Translations under genes and position numbers: made by a program | Shown here: one piece after another, positions 47,382-58,080 of the stretch | How the letters are laid out: each line of letters starts with the position of its first letter | How positions within the stretch are numbered: position 1 is the stretch's first letter | Origin: Muricea muricata | Lineage: Eukaryota > Cnidaria > Anthozoa > Malacalcyonacea > Plexauridae | DNA: 64,000 nucleotides | Assembly: GCA_963855995.1 (NCBI GenBank) | Contig: OY979716.1 | Span: 92,511,369-92,575,368 of the forward strand | Direction of reading: 5' to 3' | The notes under the pieces: model-generated | Seen by the model: the letters and a program-made list of their open reading frames with translations, nothing else | Database searches by the model: none | Told to the model about the DNA's origin: nothing

Positions 47382-47588
47382 AGACTCCGTTTACACGGTA
47401 CCGGATCCGTATGATCACGACATGCAGCTCGCTCGAGTAGTTTGCGGTCATGTTAACTCATACTACATTATGGATGATTGGCTGTTGTTAAACTCTGTAA
47501 TCTTATCATAAAAGCGATACTCGTCTTCAAACTATCATGCAATTTGATATCGTGACCATACGAATCCTGTACCGTGTAAACGGTGCCC
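47382..47588. mobile_element. M1 MITE in the left palindrome arm
   Basis: AGACTCCGTTTACACGG... to ...CCGTGTAAACGGTGCCC. Mirror image of the copy at 50121-50335. Confidence 0.8.
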
Positions 47589-49534
47589 AAGCTAAAATTA
47601 CACTGATTTGGGGCCACATCATCAGATAGTTGCTAAAGTAAAATAGAGCTTATATTCAAATGCCTTTATACTCAAATTTCAATTCAATACATGGAGTAGA
47701 AGCTTATATACAAGCTCTTTTATATTGTCGGAAATTTCCATACGAACACGCTGTTGACAAAATTTGGCTTATATTCGGTGATGCAATAGTCCAAATCACG
47801 TGAAATACATATACATGGGGTAAAATGATCCGTAGAATTGATTGCCGGTGTGTTTGATTTTGTGGGGGTCATTCTTCGTATACTAGACCTTGGGGTTACA
47901 AAACTTAAGGTTTTCCGGCAGCAATGGCATGCTATTAAAATTATTTATCTTTGTTTTCAGCAAATTGTATGCGTATAGTTGTGAAATATAACTCTCTAAA
48001 AGGCGATGCTACTGACGGTACAATTGGCAAGAGGCAAATAGGAAAAGAAGCGGAGTTATTTTTCAATGAAAGGTACCTATTTAGAAAATATGTTTGTTGA
48101 CCATGCGGTTAATTTAAACCTACCTGGTAAATTAGATATTCCAACTGCAACTGCATGCATTTACTAAAAGTTAAATATCTCGCTAACTACCTGCTCCAAT
48201 TTAAAAGATTAGCCCGTGTTAAAAAACAAAATGGAAGGGATTTCAATTTCAGGGCTATTTCAGGGCTTTTTCGCCGCTCATATTTTACGAAAGATAAGAC
48301 CTCCTTAACTCACCATTAAATCCATCTAGTAAAATAGTAGTTTGATTTGGTATATTGTATAATTATCAGCGCTTTTTTAATTACATTTGCATGTTGTTAA
48401 CAGCATATGTATTTCTAAACGTTTGTAAGCCTTCCCCTTTTGAAATCTATTCGTGATTATAGGATATTTGTGATTATTAAACATGTCATTAAAAAAAGCA
48501 TGCAACAAGCACATCGTGTAAAATCAGACGAAATTCATTTAAGTTACTCAGTTCACACTAAAATCTCAAGATATGGAACCACGAAAAGTAATGTGGCGAA
48601 CTAATATATACTACAAATAATTATCTTGCCATTCATGAACAGTTTGTCTGTGTGTCAAAACAAATATTTATCCAGATATTCTCCAGGCCTATACTTACTG
48701 CAGGTCCTCAGCCTTTTTTCCACAAAAATTCGGGCTGTGAGCAAGGTACATAAAAAGAGGCTCAATATCGCTAAGAAAATAACCCACTTTGTTCCATGAC
48801 CTGTTCTACATCATATCAAGGGCGTTGTCAGCCCAATAATTGCTGCTCTTATTGCATTTACTGCACGGACCTGCCCACACACCAGACAAAAGGCTGAGGA
48901 CCTATAGCAAGTGCGCCTGGCGAATATCTGGATAAATATTTGTTTTGCCACACGCACAAGTTGTTCATGAATGGCAAGATAATTATATGTAGTACATATT
49001 AGTTCGCCATGTTACTTTTCGTGGTTCCATATCTTGAGATTTTAGTAACTTAGATGAATTTCGTCCGATTTTACACGATGTGCTTGTTAATTCTTGTTAA
49101 ATAACAGATACGTTTCATCAAACTCGTACAAATACACGTGCAGTTAACACGTGTATACTAGATGGATTTAATGATGAGTTAAGGAGGTCTCATCTTTCGT
49201 AAAATATGAGCGGCGAAAAAGCGCAAACATAGCCAATTGAAAATCTACATTCTGTTTGAAATCCCTACCATTCTGTTTTCTAGCAAGGGTTAGTCTTTTA
49301 AATTCGAGCAGGTAGTTAGCGAGAAATTTAACTTTTAGTAAATGCATGCAGTTGGAAAATTTAATTTACCAGATAGGTTTAATTTGATCGCATGGTCAAC
49401 AAACATATTTTCTAAATATAAGTACTTGTACCTTTTATTGAAAAATAACTCAGCTTCTTTTCCTATTTTCCTCTTGGCAATTGTACTAGTAGCATCGTCT
49501 TTAAAAGCTCTTTTTAGAGAGTTATAGTTATTTC

Positions 49535-49714
49535 GGGCCGTCGCTAGAACGTTAATTGGGGGGGGGGGTGCATAATCATGTATTCATGTTCTGCCCAACA
49601 GGTTTCTTTTCAAATCAAATTCAAATTCCTCAATTTGAAAAGAAATCTGTCGGGCAAAAGATGAATATATGAATAGGCACCCCCCCCCCCCAATTAACGT
49701 TCTAGCGACGGCCC
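49535..49714. mobile_element. 180-bp foldback MITE with G10/C12 runs, only in the right arm
   Basis: GGGCCGTCGCTAGAACGTTA followed by a G-run pairs with a C-run and TAACGTTCTAGCGACGGCCC. Neither the left arm (near 47985) nor the 32.5 kb copy has it; both read straight through GAGAGTTATATTTCACAAC. It therefore came after the palindrome formed. An imperfect TTA(A)TTTC flank duplication fits a hAT-like 8-bp target. Confidence 0.85.
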
Positions 49715-50120
49715 TTAATTTCACAACTATAGACATACAATTTGCTGAGAACAAAGGTAAATAATTTTGATAGCATCCATTGCAGCCGGAAAACGTTATG
49801 TTTTTGTGACCCCAAAGTCTAAACTATACGAAGAATGATCCCTACACAATTTAACACACTGGCAATCAATTCTACGGATCATTTTACCTTATGTATATGT
49901 ATTTAACGTGATTCAGACTATTGCATCACCGAATATAAGCCAAATTTCGTCAATAGCGTGTTCGTATGGAAATTTTCGACAATACAAAAGTGCTTGTAAA
50001 TAATCTTCTACTCCATGTATTGAATTAAAATTTGAGTATAAAGGCATTTGAATACAAAATCTATTTTATTTTAACAACTATCTGATGATGTGGCCCCAAA
50101 TCAGTGCAATTTTAAGTCTA

Positions 50121-50335
50121 AGACCCCGTTTACACGGTACAGGAATCGTGTGGTCACGATATCAAATTGCATGACAGTTTGAAGACGAGTATAGCTTTTA
50201 AATTTAAGATAAGGTTACAGAGTTTAACAACAGCCAATCATTCATAATGTAGTATGAGTTAATATGACCGCAAACTACTCGAGCTCCATGTCATGATCAT
50301 GTGCACGTGGATTCGGTTCCGTGTAAACGGAGTCT
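50121..50335. mobile_element. M1 MITE in the right palindrome arm
   Basis: AGACCCCGTTTACACGG... to ...CCGTGTAAACGGAGTCT, closest to the 32955 copy. Confidence 0.8.
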
Positions 50336-51309
50336 TATAAAGATTCGAGTTACAGCGGGTAAATTTTGAATCAAATTTTAATATATTTGTAAGAATGGTG
50401 TTTGACAATAATATCTACCCCTTATTGGAAAGCTTGTTTTATAGGGAATAAAATTATTCGTATTCTCGTTTTATTTCAAGGGGGGGGGGGGCAAACACGG
50501 GCACGGAAAATTACATTTTAGTGCTACAATTTTACTTTACGTCTGGAAAGAGTAAAGAATGAAACGACGTGAATTTGTTCTGTGACATGTGATACATCAT
50601 ATACTTCATGCGCTTTGACAGCCTTATAAGGTCTAATTTTCATCTTCTGAGGTTTACTGAACAAATATTACAGCAGCTACCCACACACCAGGCAGTTGCA
50701 CTCAAATTGCAGAGGACCTACAGCACGTACACTTGACTTATATCCGTGTAAATAAACTTGATTAATTTTTTTGCCACACGGACGTCGACAATGTATTCAT
50801 GAACCAAAGTATTCAGTGCATTTAACGCACTGTAGTGCAGTGAGTTTCTTAGATGAATTTCCTCTGATTACACGATGACACCAGCTCTTCAAATATAATT
50901 CTGCATGTATACAGTATATGAAACACAACCAGGAATAATTAAAGGTTAAGGCATAATTAAAACAAAAGGGGTAGTTCTCAGACCAGAAATAACTTTAAAT
51001 GAACAGCTTTTGGGGACAAGACTGTGACTTTCTGCACCTTCAGGCTTGGTAGATATACAGGCTTTCACCGAGCACGTAACTCCTACGATTACAAATAGAT
51101 CCTAAATGGAGAGGCGATTACAAAAATTTAGAAAAAAGTATACCCAATTAACACGACGCAGATACACCATAGCCCTAATAATAATTATATAATCTACTAG
51201 AAAATTATGTCAGCCTAGTCGGATTTAAAGGCGAGTTAAGAGGAACAGAGATCTTATCTTTAGTCCTAACAGAGGTGAAATCTTTCTGATTTAATGTCCA
51301 TAACAATTA

Positions 51310-51490
51310 TACATGAATGCAAGGAGAAGGAGAAGAAATGATTTAGCTATTGTTTGATTGTGAACTCCAAACTGATATCTAAAAGTGGTTGCGCACATTA
51401 TAAAACCTTCCTCATTGTATCAACATGGTAATGTTTGACGTTAATCGGTACGATGCGGTATACTGTATATTGACTATGAGGTTATTTATA
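51310..51490 (+). repeat. Dispersed repeat, partial copy (see 2393 and 55850)
   Basis: GAAGAAATGATTT..., TTATAAAACCTTCCT.ATTGTAT and GGTAATGTTTGACGT.AATCGG match 56460-56575 in order. Confidence 0.75.
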
Positions 51491-51859
51491 CGGGGAACGG
51501 GGTCGTGGGGACAGAGACGAAGTTAGGTTAATTTTAAATAACTACTCATGGGAGCCATCAGAAAATTTAACCCCAATTGTTGGCAATGCGACCGTTATTT
51601 AATTGCCGTTATGGATATTTTAAAGACAATTTCTGGTCCGACAGGACTAAAAACATAGGTTGTGTGAGTCTATAATTTGTTCTTAAGTATTCCAGAAGTT
51701 TGATAATTGTAGAAGTTTTATATAAGACTGAATTTTTCCCGAAAATATATACTTCGAAAAGGCAATGCAGACAGATCTAACGTTCGTGGCATACAGAGGG
51801 AATATAACATTAGTATCCATAAAATATACAATCTTTATCATGGTTTGCATAATTTTAAA

Positions 51860-52230
51860 ACACTTATTATTGTTACACTCTGTTCAACTAAATACACCCA
51901 AATCGTTCACCTACTTTTATTGAATAACTATATATCAACTACTCCTTATGAGACGATTGCGAATACAACTTTATGTTGCATTTATCAGAGCAGACTGCGT
52001 CATCAGACCATTTTACTAGATAAAAATAGTATAATCATGTTCCTGAATATTACGGAGGACTTTCCACCAATTCCACAACCTAGAGGAGATAGAGGTTAGC
52101 TTAAAGCTGTTATTGAGACAAACAATATGTTGAAAGCTTGTTTGGAAATTACAAGACCAATGCTAGAATACGCAATAGCAGTCTGGCAGGCTATCTAATC
52201 ACCGAGCTTGAGGTGTTTACAAGTAATAAT
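51860..52230 (+). pseudogene. Possible LINE thumb-region relic
   Basis: Near 52140-52190 the frame reads LEITRPMLEYAIAVWQA, like the IRPLLEYASPVWHA block of LINE reverse transcriptases. Nothing else is clear around it. Confidence 0.35.
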
Positions 52231-52239
52231 CAACACAAC

Positions 52240-54900
52240 TTTTAATTACAAAAATTAACTTAATTACTGATAAAAAAATTTTTTACGACATTTCATACAA
52301 ATTTTATAATATATTTTCCATAATTTAAGATGATGTAGACCTAGACTCGGTAAATCAGTGTTGCACTTAAATAGCAATCTCCAAGAAAGTCTAATATACC
52401 TACTATTATGAATTCAAAATGAGAAAAATTTTGCTGTTAAGCGGATATCCGCTTGTTTCATCAAACATATGTTTCATCAGATTTGATAACACCCGATATT
52501 CGGTAACATTCGCGACTCAATAAAGAATCAAGCATGTCACGGTTAATCCTTTTCCCGACGAGTCATGGCCTATATTTTCCTCTTCACAACTGTTTCCTCT
52601 TAGCTGTTTCTTTCGTTTTCTTTTTTCTTTCCAACAGCACCAAAATATCGTTTTTGGATTTGTCGGACTTAATAAAATGTTGTAATAAATTAAATACTTT
52701 AAATTAGTGTACACAAGCACGTGTAAACAAGCACGTTGCTTTTTTGGGATCTAATTTTCTCGGAGATGAAAACCAAGACTCACTTGCAATCGTCAACATA
52801 CAATCAAGTGCACTGGAAAATTTGCCTTCCAATTCCCATCACAAAATCCAGTATATTGCAGGTTAACTGGGTGTTTGGGACGTCCGACAGGCATTACTGT
52901 TAGGAAATCTGTCAGATTATCGGATTGCCTTGCATTAAAATATCTGGCATTAACTAAAGAAATTAGAAGAGACGTTCTTCATCGTGTAGACATATTATAC
53001 ATCAGTGGATTGTTTAATTATGTTTTTTTCTCTTTCAACTGTATGCATTGCTTGATGATCTTTTTAACTTCAATTTATCGCTTCTTGACCACTGAGGAAC
53101 CCCTATGCATTGATTATATGACATCATATGATTGAGTAGTTGTTTGATAATTTTTATTTAATGTATTGAAATTTCTATGTGGCGTGTCAAAGCATACTAG
53201 TTGCATAATAAACCAATATGTATAAATGAATGTAGCTACTCATGCAAATATTTAAATGCATAAGATTTAGCGTACTTGTGTTTAGTGACTTCTTCTTTCT
53301 ACCGTAAGCTTAGTTATTTCGAAGTAAAACTCCAAAGATGCAATATTGCTTGTCAAGAGTGAAAATGTCAAACTGATCCTTTAGTGTCTCGTGAGTTCCT
53401 AGAGAGCTGTTTTGGTGATAAATTCCGAAGTGAAAAGTTAGATTGCCATGTGATTTTAGACATTTTAAGGGGTATTGCTACTCAAAACAGCAGAGTAAGA
53501 AAGTTCTTTTGAAAAATATTGGCCCCCGTTTTTATAAAGAAATACATGATCAACATCCTGTCCGTGTCAGTCGCCTTTATACTTTGTTTTTTTTTTACCC
53601 TTTTAATGCTATTCTATATATTAGTGAAAATTACTAATGAAACTTGAGTCTCCAATGCTAAATAAAATCCAAAAAATGTTCTAAATTGTTCATAGAAAAG
53701 TTATGGAAATCGAATCAATATCAAACATGTAAATGAGGCAATATTAAATAATGGTACTCGTTTCACTGCAAGCATACGTCATTGAACTTGTACCAAAGAA
53801 AGTGTTTCCATATCAGGCAAATAGTTGCTAATATTACACTACTTCGCATTCATGGCATAAATAAAGATATGGCTTTATAATTATGCGAAATCCTTATCAC
53901 CTGATGTACTTTTAAGCTTTCAAGTGCATTTATAAAGTCCACGAGTCAACTGGCTCTTTAATGGACATTCATATTTAATGGGACATAAAAATTATTAATT
54001 ATATTGTCTCTCTACATTATGATATACTGTCATGCACAAGCTTTTGGTCTGTTAAAAATGAAAAACTTCCCACGTGTTATGGAGACCAACGCCGTGAGCT
54101 GCAATTGCATTTTTACTTCATGGAGCAATTCCTATTTCAGAAAGTTAAATATATAAGTTTCTTTGAGACAAATTTCCAATTCTACATCAAGCAATTTATG
54201 ATTTTGCTATCTAAAACCATTCGGTTTTTTAAAGTCGATTGTTGTTGTCTATCACCTCGCCTGTTTTTTAATACCCATATTTTGATGCTTTTTACCGTAT
54301 TATATATTCCTTCAATGCGATTTCATTTTCATGTACTCGCTGCTCTCTTTGTTTGCATATTTTGACATTTCTTAAATCATTTTTTTAAATTAAACATCTT
54401 TTTGATTAAAATTACACTCATGACGAAATTAATCAGCTGGCCTTTGTGATCAGCAGTGCATCCATGCAATTTCGACAACTCGGCTGTGCAATTACTGTCG
54501 GAACGTCATGACGAAAGCAAGTCCCCCACCAAACGGCGGATTTATACGTTATATGACGCCATTGACCCGGCTCATTTTTAAACCATAATATATAGTTTTT
54601 ACCTTTCTCTGGCTTTTGAAAAAAATTATTGTTAAACTAAATGATTGATCGAATAAAGTTTTCATCATGGGTGAATCTACTCCCGGTCTGTAACGAGGCG
54701 GTTAATTTCGCATGCACTTAAAATCAATTTAAATTTGTAGCATAATTTTGTTGTGACATTCAAACTGGTCAATAAAAAGATGTGGATCGATGAGTAAACA
54801 TTTTATTAACTAATTTTTTTTGTAAAATTTAAGCCTGTTTTCATTGAGTAAATTATGTTCATTACAGTCAACACCAACATGTCCACCGCGTAGAAGATTT
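52240..54900. other. No gene recognised (2.6 kb)
   Basis: AT-rich sequence with several chance ORFs (52875-53135, 53443-53637, 54105-54365) that show no family motif. A weak LINE-like signal around 53640-53950 is too poor to call. Confidence 0.4.
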
Positions 54901-54918
54901 CTGATACGTCGTGCACTT

Positions 54919-55228
54919 CTAACACTCCGCCCTGATGTCAATACATATGAATACGATAGTGGGAGTTGGTCCATTTGGGCCTTGTAGACACGCAGCACTG
55001 AAAGGACAAGGGTTCAAGGGTAACATTGATTTGCTATTTTACTTTTAATATAGATACGTATTTCATAGAAATTCGACATCATTTAAAACTGCATTCTAAA
55101 ACTGTTTACAAAAACAATCAGAAAAAAATGGCCTACCACTTTAGTCCTGGACCGCAGGGTCTTGTACGGCAGTCAGGAGGAGCTGTAGTACTTGGATAAT
55201 AACCTCTTGCAAACACTGGTTTCTTCTC
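54919..55228 (-). CDS. Candidate last two exons of an unknown cysteine-containing protein
   Basis: Minus strand: acceptor TTTTATCTGCAG (55229-55240), exon 55228-55137 encoding a YYPSTTAPPDCRTRPCGPGLK-type peptide, donor GTAGGC, a ~140-base intron, acceptor CCTTTCAG (54998-55005), and exon 54997-54919 encoding CAACLQGPNGPTPTIVFIC and a stop. Frames agree across the junction (phase 2). Cysteine spacing hints at a secreted peptide; no family recognised. Another frame of the last exon (RRIRNLLRGGHVGVDCNE) recalls the end of a thrombospondin type 1 repeat, so a decayed TSP1 exon is an alternative. Confidence 0.3.
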
Positions 55229-55229
55229 C

Positions 55230-55849
55230 TGCAGATAAAATTCGTGATAGAAACTTGAAGTTTTCTACAAAAACTTCACATTTTTTCTGTCACGACAGTC
55301 TGTTAGGATGCAATGCAAAATTAGTGGTCTGATCTGTAAAATTAGCTAGCTCTACAGGCATAGAAATATAAGCGGCGGAATGTATTTAGATAGAAAGCGG
55401 GTGGGTTTATTGTCTATATATGAACATAAACACATAATAAGCACCCGCAAAAAATTATATACAAGGAAATCCACAACATGGTACTCGCCCAGACAATATT
55501 TGTTCTAAAAACCGTTGAAGATGCACTGCCACAGTTTCAATGTTTTTTTGTTAAATGTAACATAGCTTTTCAAATTTTCATTTTCATAATTTCTATTCAT
55601 GTTTAACTATGACTGAGATTTTCACGCAAAACAATTAAAGCACAAGAAATTATGAACAACATTTTAGTGTGCAACTGAAACTGCAACAATGCATCATAAA
55701 ATTTTATCACACAGATAATCAATATTGCCAGGATCTTATAAACCAATAAATACATGGATCATAAAATGAGTGCGCCACGAAAAATACTGTTAAGAGTTTC
55801 AGAATCGCTAACTTTGTTTTTTCGTCATTTCTGCTAGTTTACATTGGGG
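55230..55849. other. No gene recognised
   Basis: AT-rich; no supported feature. Confidence 0.4.
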
Positions 55850-56640
55850 TCTCGTACCTCAGAGTTGATAGGTTTCGATACCACCAAACTTATCAGCATT
55901 GCGATTACCAATGTCACCAATAAAGCTCTCATTCTGTATCAATAATGCAATTAGCTAGTACTTCAAAATAATCATTAATAATACAAGAATAATTGACAGA
56001 ATAATATGTTATGCTCTCCACCGAACAAGCAGTTTTTGGCATGTAGTATAGCAAATTAAAACACGAAATGAATGTGAATATCGGTACATGTTTTCTTTGA
56101 GTGAGACCCCGTTCACACGGGATCGGATCCGTATGGTCACCATATCAATTTGACAAGTTTCAAGACGAGCATGACTCTTAAATTTGTGATAACATTACAG
56201 AACTTAATTAAAACGTACCATACAAAAAGTGGTAAGAGTAAATGTGACCGTAAAGTGACCGAACTAAATGTCGAGATGACATTTCTCAAAAATAGTGGAG
56301 AAAATGAACATATGATTCTGCAAATAGCCTCGGATCCCGCACGGTAAACCCATACTGAAAAAGGAACAGATACACGTATTCAAAATTTAAAAAAAACATA
56401 CGTACTGCAATATACATGCAGGCAGAACAACTTGCATGAATGCAAGGATAATCTTTTTGAGAAGAAATGATTTCTTGTTTGATTGCGAAATCCAAAGTGA
56501 TATTAGGAAGTGGTTACGCAGATTATAAAACCTTCCTTATTGTATGAATATGGTAATGTTTGACGTCAATCGGCACGTAATGTCGGAGACTGATATAAAG
56601 TAGACTATGCATGTATGACAATATTAAGAACTTTAAGTGA
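55850..56640 (+). repeat. Dispersed repeat, longest copy, with an M1 MITE inserted
   Basis: Matches 2393-2830 from GGGGTCTCGTACC to the CAGGCAGAACAACT block and continues to match 51310-51490. The MITE at 56104-56278 splits it. Confidence 0.8.
56104..56278. mobile_element. M1 MITE, truncated copy
   Basis: AGACCCCGTTCACACGG start and an interior nearly identical to the reverse complement of 16581-16786, but the last ~30 bases with the second TIR are missing. The copy at 2393-2830 gives the empty site (GAGTGATATTTCTC). Confidence 0.85.
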
Positions 56641-56934
56641 TTGATATTCCAACACAAACATGTGAGAAATATATTCTGAGAGCGAGCGAGCGAGAGTGAT
56701 ATTGTGATATTATTTGCATTTTCATTATTTGATCTTGAAATAAATATTTCCTAAAATTAAATGATCTGCAGTCCCCTATTGCAAAGGGCAATTTGCAAAA
56801 CGTGGCACCTATCCGACGGGATTTGAATTAAAGCGAGAAATGACAACACAAAAACCAGCGCTTGAGATCAAAACGAAACAACTGCAGATCACAGGGAAAC
56901 GTACGACGAATATTCTAGACAAAGGCGATGAATA

Positions 56935-56988
56935 GACGTCTAGTCGTAACTTCTCTACAGCGATGTAGAGAAGTTACGACTAGACGTC
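56935..56988. repeat. Perfect 25-bp hairpin with 4-base loop
   Basis: The left arm (56935-56959, GACGTCTAGTCGTAACTTCT...) is exactly complementary to 56964-56988 around a GCGA loop. It sits at the start of the decayed BEL gag. The free energy must be high; it could be a snap-back replication product. Confidence 0.9.
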
Positions 56989-57514
56989 GAAGTCGAGAAA
57001 TTAGCGGCCGAAGAAGACACAAGCGAGTGGGAAAACGATGTAAACGGGAAAATTGTACTTGCAGACGAGAGTGTACGGGCAACGAAAGTGTGGTTAAACG
57101 ACAACCAAAAGAGGTGAAAGGCGTTGGAGCGAGAAGAGAAGATACGGTTTGAGGTAGAACTACAAGAAGTAAAACTTAAACAGCAAGCAGAACTAGATAA
57201 TATTAACAAACAAATGTCAAATCAAACGCCGACCGAGCAAGATGGCGGGAATATGCTTGGATTTCGAAATTACCAATTAGTTAATTATTTCTAAGTTCAA
57301 CGGCGAGTACACGGAGTGGGTCAGATTTTGGGACAGTTTTCAGAGAACATCAATTGCCCTAATCTCAAAATTTTCCTATTTGAGAGAATTACTAGGTGAG
57401 AAAGTCAAGCACACAATAGAAGCCTTGCCATTTACACCAGGAAATCACAAGGCGTCAGAGTGTGCCAGCAAAATAGCTTGCAAAAAGTGTGGTAAACGCC
57501 ATCACACGTCGATG

Positions 57515-58080
57515 TCTGGGGATGTGCGTCTGGGGATGTGCGTCGTATTCTAAGTGCCTTAGTCAAAGGGTCTGGGGATGTGCGTCGTATTCTAAGTACC
57601 TTAGTCAAATAGACAAATTTTTAAAACGTTCATACAAGTATGGATATCTTGCACAAGAATTATCTATTGTCGACATGTTAAACAACAAAGACAGAGTCCT
57701 ATGGAAGAAAATAACTACAGATCCCAACCACGCCTTAAAAACCTTGTTACCGCCTCGACGGCAACTCGAATTACGCGACCGAGGACATAAATATGAACTA
57801 CCGAGAGTTAGAACACAACGGTTTAAAAGAGTGCTTGTCAATAGATGTCTTTTTAACTTCATATGATATTTTATAATATAATTCCAATACGATTAGAACA
57901 AATTGGAAATAATTAATATAGATGGAACTTTAGTTTCAATATTCAATTACTAGTACTATATATTGTAGGAAATAATTTAATATGAACTTTTATCATTATG
58001 TGCTACTGTAAGCCCACACGTTTGTTGTGAGGCGTTGCTTTTATATTTTCACATTTCAAATAAAGAGTTATATATTTGTG
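57515..58080 (+). pseudogene. LINE C-terminal fragment inserted in the BEL gag
   Basis: A TCTGGGGATGTGCGTCGTAT unit is repeated (57515 partial, 57529 and 57571, ~42 bases each). The frame then reads IDKFLKRSYKYGY, NNKDRVLWKKI, LLPPRRQLELRDRGHKYELP and a final RFKRVLVNRCLFNFI, a typical LINE C-terminus with a stop at 57866. A 3' UTR follows with AAGCCCACACGTTTGTTGTG, ending near AATAAAGAGTTATA (58058-58072). The BEL reading resumes at about 58080. Confidence 0.75.

Larger units (their letters stand above)
45634..51212. repeat. Giant imperfect palindrome of repeat family L
   Basis: Left arm 45634-48730 and right arm about 48880-51212 are inverted copies: AGCTGACATAATTTTC at 45634 answers GAAAATTATGTCAGC near 51205, the two M1 MITEs face each other, and near the centre ATCTCAAGATATGGAACCAC (48561) answers GTGGTTCCATATCTTGAGAT. 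The centre (48731-48880) is unpaired. The left arm is longer, mainly from indels. No transposase frame was found in either arm. A related but more broken structure is at 32.2-35.2 kb. Confidence 0.9.

Noticed and set aside
53640..53990. LINE C-terminal relic
   Set aside because: A few residues recall LINE 3' blocks, but no two conserved blocks occur in order, so it is not supportable.
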